Assembly (NCBI GenBank): GCA_032358255.1
Contig: JAULBX010004332.1
Coordinates: 62,001-126,000 of the forward strand
Length of the DNA stretch: 64,000 nt
Direction of reading: 5' to 3'
From: Heterotrichella gracilis
Taxonomy: Eukaryota; Sar; Xanthophyceae; Tribonematales; Xanthonemataceae
Positions 46,386 to 57,102 of this stretch are shown one piece after another; within the stretch, counting starts at the first letter, position 1; each line of letters opens with the position of its first letter. The translations under genes were made by a program, and so were the position numbers. A model generated the notes under the pieces. It saw nothing but the letters and a program-made list of their open reading frames with translations. It was not told the DNA's origin and did no database searches.

Positions 46386-49242
46386 ATGGCCTCACCAGGC
46401 AGTGACCACCCCGCACAACATGGCGCCAACCCGCCACCACACGAGGCGGGAGACGACGCAGCACAGCCACAGCCACAGCCACAGCCACAGCTGCATGCCC
46501 CCTCCAGCCCTGCAGGGTCACAGGTAGAGGGAGACGCCTCGCCCAGGCCAGGCGCATCCCCTGGACACCCATCCACAGCACCCGCATCACCACCGCCACA
46601 GCCATCATCGCCGCAGCCCGCCAGCCCCGGCACAGGAGAACATGTGCCGCCACCCGAGCCAGCCACCAGCGAACCCGCGGCCTCCGCCGATCAGGAAGAT
46701 GCCGCGTCCACTGGCGGCGGCGGAAACCAACCCGGGACCTCGGCGGGGCAGGGCGGTGGGGGGGGGAACCAAGTTCAAGTCCCCGCTGAGGCCCCGCCGC
46801 CCTCTCTCCCCTTAGCCATGGCAGCGATCGCCTCCATGCCGCTGTGGCCGTATGCCACCCATGGGCTCCCCATGGGCTACCCGTTCCCTCCGGGGTATGG
46901 CCATGTGGCGGAGGCAGGGGGCGCATTTGGAGGGGGCCTGGCAAGCGGAGGGATGGCTGCGGGGCCCTCGCTGGATACGCTACTGCGGGAGGGTGCTGGC
47001 GCCAGCGTGGGTGAAGGTGCGAGGTGCCACTAGGTGGTTGATATGCATGGGCTGCGGTGTGCGCGATGTGAGTGTGGAGTGCCGGGCAATTTCCATCACA
47101 ATTCACTATGAAATTCCATCACCTTCTCCACAGGCAGTGGGGATTGAGGGGTCCATTACTGCATGCCCTTGCTGCTCACATCCATGTTTGACTGTGGATA
47201 TCCCAGCACACATGCCACCCACATGCACTGAAACACATGGAAATTGCACGCCCTTGTTTAGGGTGCACGCAATCTCACACGTTTTCACGCCTCACCACCC
47301 TGCACCCTCTTCTGCAGGCCACACAGGTGGTGAGCCCAGTGGTACCTCTGCCCAGCCCAGCCATGCAGGGGAGGAGTGGCATGGCGACAGTGAAGGGGAC
47401 GGGGAGGGGGGGTCGCACTCCACACGCGCATCCAAGAAGCCCCGCCTGGTGTGGACCCCCGAGCTGCACGCGCGCTTCATGAACGCTGTCAACCACCTGG
47501 TAGGGTTGAGGGGAGGGCGATGGGATCAGAATTGGATCTCATGGTCCCGATGTAGTGGATCTATGATCCTGCACAACTTGTTTGTCAATTATAGGGGAGG
47601 CTTTTGCTGGATGTTTGTGGAGGGTTTTGTGGTATGGACATGTGTTTTTTACATGAGCTGGCAACGTTCCTATGGAACTGCAACTACCCTTGCCGCCCAT
47701 CTCCATCCTCACCCCTCTCATTTGACACAGCTCTCTCCCCGGACACACATCCTTGCCACCAATCTCCCCCTGCTTCCAATCGAATCCACCTCCCCTCCCT
47801 AACCCCCCTCCATATCCCTCCAGGGTGTGAAGAACGCCGTGCCCAAGACCATCCTCCAGCTGATGAACGTGGAGGGCATGACCAGGGAGAATGTGGCCAG
47901 CCACCTGCAGAAGTACCGCCTGTACCTCAAGAGGCTGGCGGGGTTCCCAGGCAGCGCCAAGGTGCCGCCGGACACCCTGCAGCGCGTGCAGCAGGTGAGG
48001 CAGAAACCCTAAACTAGGGATTAGCTTAAACCCTAATCCTGACCTGGTTCCATGAGAGCGCCAAGGTGCCGTAGGACACGCTGCAGCGCATGCAGCAGGT
48101 GAGGCAGAAACCCTAAACCCTAATGGGGGACGGAATTCCCGGTGCAACCACCTAGCCGTCAGTCAGCTCCATGCACTCCGCCAATGTGACCCAGAGTGGA
48201 GTCAGCCTTGCACATGCGGTGCCAAATAGTGCCGGTATATTGGCACTGTTTATCAACCGCTGGTCAATCTCCCGCAATGTGAGGGTCTGCGCCTGGTGAT
48301 CCACTTGCTCATGTACAGCCCTACAAGTTTAGATGTGTGTACACCCTGTTCCTGGGTGGCGCAAGCTTGCGCATGGCTGATTGCTGACCTGGCTTCTTGC
48401 CACAATGCATGTGATTACCTTTCAAATTACACCCTGATTCTTAAGTCTTGCACTGACCCGGTGCAGCAAGCCATGCAGCAGCTTGCGCAGCAGCAGGCCA
48501 TGCAGCGATCCATGGCGGCAACCTTCGGGGCCTCCACGTCGCAGCAGCCATTCCAGTTCCCCTCCCCTCCCGCGTACAGCGCAGCCCCTGACTACCAGCC
48601 CTACGGTGCGTGCTGACCGGCTATGGGGTGGTGGCACAGGTGGCTCTGTGTGTGGTGTATGATGCGTGTGTTCCCCCTCTTGGGGCTTGTGTTGGGGTCC
48701 TGTGATGTGAGGCGCACGTGGCAGTATGTTTGTTGGTTTGGTTTGAGGCAGCTGGGTGCCACCTTGGCAGCTGGCATGAGACGCACAGGTGGTGGCCTAG
48801 AAACTGTGTTGATGTGATGCATCATCATGTATCGTGTCAGACATCAGCTGACACGTGTACTTCTTTGATTGCCTGTGCATCTGGAGCATCCATTGCGCAC
48901 AATGGTGATCGCGCAACAATGCAACGCGTCCCTTTGTTCAACACACGCAATTGCAATGCGCTGACCTATGCATGCATGGTGCCCCTCAATCGTATGTACA
49001 CATTCCAGAACCGCCATGGCCAGCCCATCCCCGGATGTACCCTTGCCACTCCCGCACTCATGTTTACCCCGCCGTTCCCCCTCCTCTGCCCCACCAGGTG
49101 GCGCCACGCAGGTGGGCATGGGTGTGCCAGTGGGCATGGGCTACCCAGCCACCACCCCGCTGCAGCCACCACAGCCATCACAGCCACAGCCACAGCCACA
49201 GCCACCACCAGCACAGCCACCGTCGCCGCCGCCCCAGCCGCC

Positions 49243-49278
<36 letters not shown>

Positions 49279-49864
49279 CCCGGCATCCGAGGCGACAGCA
49301 GCGTACGACGCCGCGGCTGCGGCATCGACATTTGCCGCAGCCATGGCGGCGTACCCCGGGGCCTACATGCCAGTCTTTGTCCCAGGGATGCCGGGGATGT
49401 ACATGGGGATGATGCAGAGCGGCGCGGCGGGCGGCGCGGCGGCAGCGGGCGGGATGTATCCAGCAGGCGGGGCGCCGGTGGTGGGCGGCATGTACCCCGC
49501 GGGCGGCATGTACCCCATGGCTGGGATGGACCCTGGGCACATGGGGCCGCAGGCGGCTGCACCGCAGTCCGGGCACATGCCCGCCGCAGCGGATTTCGGC
49601 GGTATGGCGGGGTACGGCGTCCCGGGGATGGCTCCATGGGGATGGGGGTATGGGATGGGGATGGGGGCGGGGGCGGGAGCGGGGTATGATATAAATGCAG
49701 CCGCAGCTGTTGCTGCGCCTGCGCCATCTCCTCAATCTGGTGCGGCTGGTACCTCGGAAGGGGGCCTGGCAGCGGAGGCACATGCCGGCCAAGGGGGGGA
49801 ACCAGCGTTTGAGTTTGGTGCCCAATCTGGGCCCACCGGATCTTCTGAGGTTCACGGTTCGTAG
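46386..49864 (+). CDS. LUX/PCL1-type GARP transcription factor (circadian clock-like)
   Basis: Five exons: 46386-47016, 47318-47499, 47824-47994, 48467-48605, 49098-49864; 629 aa, phases 1, 0, 0, 1. The GARP/MYB-like DNA-binding domain covers residues about 250-309: [35 protein letters not shown], then [16 protein letters not shown]. This matches Arabidopsis LUX ARRHYTHMO/BOA and the Chlamydomonas ROC15/ROC75 group more closely than type-B response regulators, and no receiver domain is present. The flanks are low complexity: Pro/Gln/Ser/Gly in 1-240 including (QP)n from a cacagc repeat, then poly-Gln (about 11 Gln, 49246-49276) and Gly/Met/Ala repeats (GGMYPAGG) in the C-terminus. It acts in the nucleus. 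The start at 46386 has context ctggcATGgcc; the frame is open upstream without ATG. TGTAA at 50024 could end the mRNA. Confidence 0.85.
47938..48119 (+). repeat. Duplicated exon-3/donor segment in the LUX-like gene
   Basis: About 75 bases containing the end of exon 3, its donor and cagaaaccctaaac (47938-48013) recur at 48044-48119. The copy keeps gtgagg but has a stop in frame, so it is not a usable exon. The linker reads tagggattagcttaaaccctaatcc. Confidence 0.9.
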
Positions 49865-51955
49865 AGATGTGGTTGGCTGTGGTATGTGTGGTGTATTTTG
49901 TGGGTTAAGCTTACATCGGTTTTTTGTTTCCTTTTGTCGTTTAATAGTTAGCCTCGAATGCATGCCGTGGCCCCAGCATTGCTCACTTGTTTCTGGCAAT
50001 CCAAGCCAATAAAAGTGTACATGTGTAAATTACAAGGATTGCTACAAGAAGCCACAATATTAGGCGGTTATAACAAAACCCCGATCCAGCTAAGTTTTGG
50101 GGAAGTCCTGTTGCCAGCTGCATCATGTGTCATGCAGATTTCAGAACGTACTAGGGAGATAGGAAGACGCGAGACATGATTTGTACATGCATGTGTGTTT
50201 GGAGAAGCTGCCCGTGGGGATGTGGATATCGTGATCTGTTTTGTAGGCGTGGGGCAATCCCGCTGGGGATAATGGTGGTGCCTGTATCAAGGTGGGTTGA
50301 GAATGGTCCCTCAGTAGAATATGGTGGATTGTACTGCTTCATATTTAATGAGATCTGATGTGTGGGTTTTATGTCTCACGAGGTCTAGGCAGGCCGGTTG
50401 ATTTTTTTGTGAGGATCAACTCCATCAGCCGCAGTGCCCATCGTGTAGGCGTGCACAGTGGCTGGTGATCGATATGCTTTTACTTGGGGTGCCTAGGTGT
50501 ATACATGACGTGTTTTGCCAAGGACTGGGAATTCATTCCAATTAATTAAGGTGAACAAATGTGAATGTTGAGAAGATGAGATGCCGTGGTCTTGCGATTT
50601 TTTGCTAGGGATGCTCTCAAGCTGAGAAGATTCTTGTCGGTGACACTTGATAGGATGTATTGTTAGATGAAGCGCACTTTGGTCAGTCTGCTGGACAGGT
50701 GATGTTGGAATTGGGTGTTCCATGCATGCGTACAACATCGCAATGCTTCACAGCGGTCACTGTACACAGTATCATATGCGATAGCATCATTACGTTAGTA
50801 CTAAGTTTTACTGCACACTTTCAATGTTTACGAGGATAATATAAGGGCTCTATACCGTACCTTCAATGCTTATCTAGCAATGACTGAACGTATACTGGTT
50901 AGCCGCTATCATGCCACATTACACCAAGCAGTGAATCAGATAGCATAATGCACATGTCTATCAATCCATAAATTAAATCACTATTGTTACATATATATAC
51001 CACAGCCTGGGGACTCCCTATTAGCATTAACGCACGAGTTGCTACTGTTACAGCATTTTCAAACAGTGTTGTCTTATTTTGCCCACCAATTTTTATGGAT
51101 GCCATTAAGACTTGGTCGGCAAATAAAAGCACGCTCCGCTGGCCACAATGTATGTTGAAAGAGTCATTGCATTGTCTACAAGAAGAAAGAAGAAAGAAAG
51201 AAAGGGAACGCACAGAGGCGTAGTTAGGGGGCCACTGGCTCGCACCAGGGCACCACACCAGCCAGAACGGTTGGTCAAGGATTAGGCCTTGAGGCCTAAC
51301 TAGCCAATGCCCGCAGGCATGGCATGTAAAAGAGTTTGGCGTTTAGTGTACACAGCATAGGAGCCTTGAATAGCAAGGAGTTGCAACGCAGGGATCAGGT
51401 TGGCGATCATACGTGGGGCTAAGCCTACAACGCAGTAGCCAATCATGATGTGCAGGCAGATTTAATCCTGATGTGAGAGGCTCTCACATCAGGATTAAAT
51501 CAGACGGTCATCAGACGGTCTGATTCTGAGACGTCTGAGTGCTCCAGTGGCACTCAGTGGCGGCCAGTTCGGAACACTCATACATTGGGTCACAGCTGGA
51601 GGGTGCAAGTGCCATTCGGGATGAAAGCCAGGCTTGCACGAGCACTTCGACCTGAAATTCAAATCATCCCATGGGATTGCACGATTGGGATCCCGGCAAA
51701 TTGTATGGTGATCCTCGTGTCACCTACGATCATCGGTAAGCAGCAGCGGTGCAACCTGAGCGAAACTGCCGAGAGGGGCTGGATGAGGTGGCAAAGTTGC
51801 TCAGTGGGGTTCTTCATGCATACTATTAGTTGCATCCAAACCAACTACGCATGCAGCATTCACAGCTGGAGGCCCTCCGTTCGGAACGGAAACGAGCTAA
51901 AAAGCCCTCTGCAGCCAACGTCTCCCAATCCTATAAGCAATCGACACTTGCAGGC
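49865..51955. other. Intergenic region, about 2.1 kb
   Basis: It holds the 3' UTR of the LUX-like gene and the promoter of the next gene. The stretch 50740-51150 is AT-rich, with a purine run at about 51180-51210. A cluster of hairpins lies at 51460-51565. No coding unit is recognised. Confidence 0.4.
51460..51565. repeat. Perfect 20-bp palindrome followed by two smaller hairpins
   Basis: Arms 51460-51479 and 51481-51500 are perfect reverse complements around a single g. Immediately after lie the palindrome tcagacggtctga (about 51521) and a stem of gagtgc and gcactc (51537-51555). A direct repeat of cagacggtc links them. It resembles a small foldback element rather than a terminator. Confidence 0.85.
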
Positions 51956-54900
51956 ATGTTGAAGGCAACCGCTGCTGCAACCTCTCGCCTGTTGACGCAC
52001 TACACAACGCCCGCCACCAGCAGAGCCGTGCACGCCCTGATGCAAGGCACCTGCCGAACCATGCTGCCTGTCAGCGGTGCAGCAGCCTGCAGACCCGTCT
52101 GCTGCACACCGCGTGGGTCAACCGTGGGGCAGTGGGGGGCACCACTCGGTGGAGCGAGCAGTGTTTGGAATGGTGTTCCTTACACTCGAGACAAGGCTGC
52201 TGGAGCCCAGCAGGTATGGGCGTGTAACTACTAAGTTAGGGCCTAGCCTTGCCCTGCACAATGTCATGCCAGTGTTGCCTCCTTGACTCAATGAAGCACC
52301 ATGCAGACGTTTGCCAAACTTTGAGGCGGCAACAGCAGGCAATGCAGGTGGCCTGAGACTTGGGTCGTGGACTATTGTCTAAGCTTTACCGCGGAGCTTG
52401 CATGCATGCAAATTTAAACCTAGGTGGTCAACAACGGTTGACTCTAGAGACTCCAGCTGGCCGCCTGGTCTGGTATTGCACTTCAAGTGCAGTGTAGTCC
52501 AACTCAGGCTGAGGGACCTGGTTGCAGTATTCTTTGACTTTCAAGGGTTTTAGGGTTCACCATCACGCACCAAATTTCAATTTGTGCACCATCCCTCCAC
52601 TGGCTATGCACACTTGAAAATTGCGACAGCTTTTCCAGTAATGACCTTACGTTTGTTGTTTACGCAGCCCCGTGGGAGCAGCTTTGCCTCCCCCTCCACC
52701 AGCAGAGCATTCACCGGATCCAGCCTGAGGGGCATCTCTGTGCGGGACATGGCGCAGTTCAAGCACGGGACCAGGGTATGTGGTGCACCACCTGGGGTTC
52801 ACACACTTGCAACAAATGTGCATGGTGTGTACAGAACAGAGCCCCAGCTTGCGCATACCCTGATGGTTGTGAAAAGTACAAGAGCCTACACAGCGACTGC
52901 CGGGCGCTGCTGCTGCCACAGATCCTGTGTCACCGATTCCTGTATAGGAACCCCGTGAAATTTATCCTAAATAAATAATTAAATTTACTTAAGTCAAACA
53001 TTGCGCATTCAACAAAAGCACGTACTTTTGTTGAATGCGCAATGTTTAACTTCCTCATTGTACTACGGTAGTACAATCAATCCTAAATTAGATTAAATAT
53101 ATTGGGCAATTACTGTACTACTAAATAAACAGTTGAGCAGCGTCTAATCATTCAATTACCAATCATTCCATTTGGCAAATCGCATCCCAGAGGCACGTGA
53201 TGTGCTATCAACCCTGCCTCACTTGTGTATACCTTCCACCTGGGTGGCCACACATAGAATGTACATGGAATCAGCCTTGGTTGGTATTGCGAAATAGGCG
53301 CTGGTAGCTACTAGTGTTGGGGAAGGGCCGCCAAAAGGGTCTTATTTTGGACCATCAAGATGGACCTGCACTGGTTGTCTGCAAGTTCCCAAGGCACACA
53401 TACATGAGCGACCCTGTAGATGGAATTGACGACAACAATCGAGTGGCATTGTTGGTGAACATGCGCGCTGCCAGTCTGACACACACTGTGCCTGCAGGTT
53501 GCGCGCGCCGATGCATCCAGGAGCAACGTCCCAGCAGACAGCGGGGATGAGGAACCAAGGGGTAAGAAAAGAAGCTACATAACTCATACATTGTTATTGT
53601 GGTATATCAACTGATTTATTGTATGTATTTGGGTATCTCCCTTTGTTCTGCATCAGTTGTGTTGGCGCACAATGTGTTGGTCACGTGCAGTGGTACAATG
53701 CGTTCACTCAAATGCTGCACTACACCTTTACCTGACAGCATCCATTCTGCAGCCACAGAATGCATGCCTATCCCTAATGTCTCCTCTCACGACTGTGTCA
53801 CGCCCCTGCATTGTTCCGCCCCCTGTAATTACTGCAGAGTCCCAAGTACTGTCCCCCATGCATATGCTTGCTGCCAGCTGTTGGCAACCCATGCTCCACG
53901 ACAAGTCATGCCCGCCATCCTGCGTACATTTCACAGCATGCAGCTACACCTGTCCCTCTCTGCACATGCTTGGGGCACATTTCGATCTCAACAGAAGGTG
54001 CTCGATGCAGTGTGCCGCATTGCATTGTCCGCTGGCAATGCGTGCCCAGGGCCTAACAGACCATGCCCCTCCCCTCCCCCGCACGCCTGACCCCCACTGG
54101 CTCCGGCAACCCCTACGGACTGCTGGCACTGGCCCACCTGGGGCTGGCTGCATATGTAGGGCTGGCGCCACAGGCGGTGAGGCACTGCCACTGTACTCTG
54201 CTGTGCCGCGTTGTGGTATTAGCTGGTGTTTGTCAAGTGCAATAATAGTTTAGCTGGTCCTGACTCGACCACATTTTATGACCCTATTATTCAGCAATGC
54301 ATGCCTGGACGTACGCTGACTGCACATTGCCCTAAACCTGCTTTGCACTTCATAATGTTGTGCTGTTCTTGATGCATTTTGCATAACGTTTGAAGGACAA
54401 GAATGCATGGCATGTGGGCACTGCTGGTTCTGAAATAATACCTTTGTTCTCCACTATATGATAGAAGCAGTAACTAGTGTTCATGTACCTGAATGGGAGT
54501 GGCATATTGTTGGTCTCTCACCTCCTCGTCTCCTCCTCTCCTGTCCAGGCCGCGGATGTGCTGTTTGGAGCCACCACCCACTCGGTGCAGCACGAGCAGG
54601 TGATCCGTATCCTGGCTGCGGGTCTGGCGGGTGGATCGGCAACCGCATGGGCATTCAAGGTGCGAGGAAGGTCTTTTCAAGGGTGCAATTTGCAACATTC
54701 AGCCTGTAGGCTGAACCCAAACAAGGTCTGGTGTGTGTTTTGAGTATGTGTCCTGCCAGTGGCGCATGGATGCCAATCACTGTGTAGATACATTGCAATC
54801 ACAATCTGAGTCCCCCTGCGGGTACCTAAGTGATCACAGGCAGCTGTAGTGGCTTACAGCACCATGCCCAATAGGGACCCCCACCTTTCCACCTGCAACA

Positions 54901-57102
54901 AACTACCTAGTTACCTTTCCAAGCAACCCTTAGGGCAACCCATCCCCAACCAATTTCCCCCCAACCCGCAAATCCTAGGTGACATTTGCTTGCTAAACAG
55001 TACTGCAACCACCCGCCTGCAGCTGGTGCTGATGGCATTCTCCACACTGGCTGTCTATTTATCAGTGCATCAAAGATCACGCAGAGGATTATCATTACAC
55101 GCACACCAGCCACAAAGGCCAGAGCAGAGGATGAGTGTTGGCATATATCATTTCATTATAAGTTTGGTATCTTATCACAATGCGCTCCAGAGGTTACTTA
55201 CCTGCCCCCTCAACACGCAGAGCCTCGGCGACAATCGCTCCCTGAGCAGCCCCGCAGCCATCCGCCTGCAGCTGGCGCTCATGTCATTCTCAAGCCTGGC
55301 GCTGGCCACCCACCTCATGAACTTCGGCATGCTGACCACGCCGGGCCTGGCGGTGGGGGGAGCAGCCTTTGGAGCCACGCTGGCCATCCCCGCAGCGCAC
55401 TACGCGTCCTATTCTGGGAAGGGGCTATCCCCGGGACCCATTCTGTCGGTGCTTGGAGATGGAAATTGGCTGTGTGAACCACCCAATGTGGTACTGGTTC
55501 AAGTTGCTGCTGTGTACTCTGTTGATCTCGTACCAGCCCAGCAGGCGGGGGCCAGTCTCTACAGGCATGGCTCAACAGCCTACTGTGTGGGCTTGATATA
55601 GTCAGGGTTCTTGTGGTCTGTCCCACCGGGGCCCCTGGTAGGCTTGTTGGCCCCGTGGGAGAGACCTCAAGAAGCCTGATTTAATGAAGCCCGCATGGTA
55701 GGTTGTTGAGCCATCATGAGTCATAGTGCCCGGCTGTCCTCGCGACCCATGCTCACTAGTTGGGGATGGAAACGGCCATGATGCTGGGGCAAGTTGGGCA
55801 TGCCAGCGGCTGGGGACAGGGGAGGGGCCGCAGTAAGTAAATAAATTTAAATTTCCAGTATCAATTATGAATAACTATGCATTCATGCACGGTTTGGGCC
55901 GTGTGATTTAGGCATCTGTTCGAGTTGCTCTTGAGTCGAGGTGGGTGTAGTAGCGGGGATGCAATGTCCAACTAGGCTACAGCCAAAGGCTTTTGTGGAC
56001 AACTGCTTGCCATGTCCTTCTCAATGACTACCGTGTGCCAATCATTAGACTAGGGCCAGCCAGGCTGGAACGTATGCTAGGAAGTAGTATCAGCTGGGCT
56101 GAGCGATGGTCAGATGTAACCATAAATGTATGGTCAGGAGGCTATCCATGTCTGAAGTGACACCAGCGGTAAAGGTAGCATGCCCAATCGCTAACCCTAT
56201 CTCCATTGTGCAAACCCTGCCCCATTCTCCAATGTGTGGTGTGTGCACATGATCATCCAAAAGTTGTGGTGGACACTGATCACACTGTTGTTGTGTAGGG
56301 GATTTTGAGCGGTGCTGGCAACCTGCTTCGCTTGCCCCAGTTCAAGCCCACCAGCCTGGCATACGGCCTGCTGGCACCCGCGTTTGTGGCGGCTGGCCTG
56401 GGGTATGTGGTGGCACCAGCGCAGACCCTCGCCGGGGTTCTTGGCTCTGTGCAGGGCCCCGATACGCTGTTCCTGTGGCAGAACGTTGGTGCGGGGGTGG
56501 CGGCTGTGGCTGCACCCCTCGCCTACACTCTCAAGGTGAGTGCATTAGAAATGTGAATTCCACCAGTGTGGCACAACATGCCAAGCAGTGGCTGTTAAGA
56601 GGAACTTGTGGTGTGGCATGCACACCTGTCGCAAGGCTGTGGGCATCATCATCATCATCACCTCCATCGTTAGTGAGGTGGACTGATTAATCGATATCGA
56701 AGCAGCATGTATAAGTTGGGCAGTATTGTGATATTGATGTCATTGCACACCATGATGGGTTAGAGTACCACCATCTTCCACCCAGCACACTGCTGTACAC
56801 CACACCTGTGCAGTTGTGTGGCCAAGCCCTCTCCTTCCCCTCCCCCCCTTGAAACCCTGCCCCCTTGACCCCTGCAGGTAAAGTCCGACCAGGGCACCCT
56901 GGGTGACTGCGTGGGGGGCACCCTCAACGCCGCGCTGCTGCTGGCTGGCCTGGTGCACATCGCGGTGCTGTACCCCCTGTGGAGCGCGGGGGAGGGCGGG
57001 GGCCTGCTGCCGCTGGTGCTGGGCACATGGGTGGCGGCCACAGCTGCGGGGGGGGTGGGGCTGCTGTCGGCTAAGGCGCCAACCCTGCCAGGGTCTGGGT
57101 AG
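51956..57102 (+). CDS. Plastid-targeted multi-pass membrane protein with two homologous halves
   Basis: Modelled exons: 51956-52213, 52668-52775, 54060-54176, 54549-54659, 55221-55448, 56299-56535, 56878-57102; about 427 aa, all phase 0. The first 120 residues are Ser/Thr/Arg-rich and low in acid, like a transit peptide. The rest is hydrophobic, about eight spans in two halves: the first starts NPYGLLALAHLGLAAYVGLAP (two pieces), the second LAYGLLAPAFVAAGLGYVVAP. Each half has the same order of elements and an intron at the same place (WAFK|SLGD and YTLK|VKSD). I do not recognise the family; an inner-envelope or thylakoid protein is likely. Weak points: exon 6 must run to TCG|GTGCTT to find a donor, and a plausible small exon at 53498-53561 was left out because its phase does not fit. 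The start could be the ATG at 51830 instead. Confidence 0.6.
52996..53076. repeat. Perfect 23-bp inverted repeat plus a 9-bp hairpin
   Basis: Arms 52996-53018 and 53025-53047 are perfect reverse complements around cacgta. A second hairpin (53058-53066 with 53068-53076, one-base loop) follows, all in AT-rich DNA inside an intron of the plastid membrane-protein gene. The layout matches the hairpin cluster 1.5 kb upstream, suggesting related foldback/MITE-like elements. Confidence 0.85.
54972..55306 (+). repeat. Degenerate upstream copy of an exon in the plastid membrane-protein gene
   Basis: The start of the exon at 55221 (to about 55306) recurs at 54972-55055. Both read LGDxxxLxSxAxxRLQLxLMxFSxLA in the same frame. 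The upstream copy lacks a clear acceptor and diverges after FSTLA, so it is probably not used. Confidence 0.7.

Noticed and set aside
53498-53561. Possible small exon (VARADASRSNVPADSGDEEP) of the plastid membrane-protein gene
   Set aside because: Good acceptor and donor, but it ends in phase 1 and the next acceptor needs phase 0, so it was left out; it may be alternative or the neighbouring junction may be misjudged.
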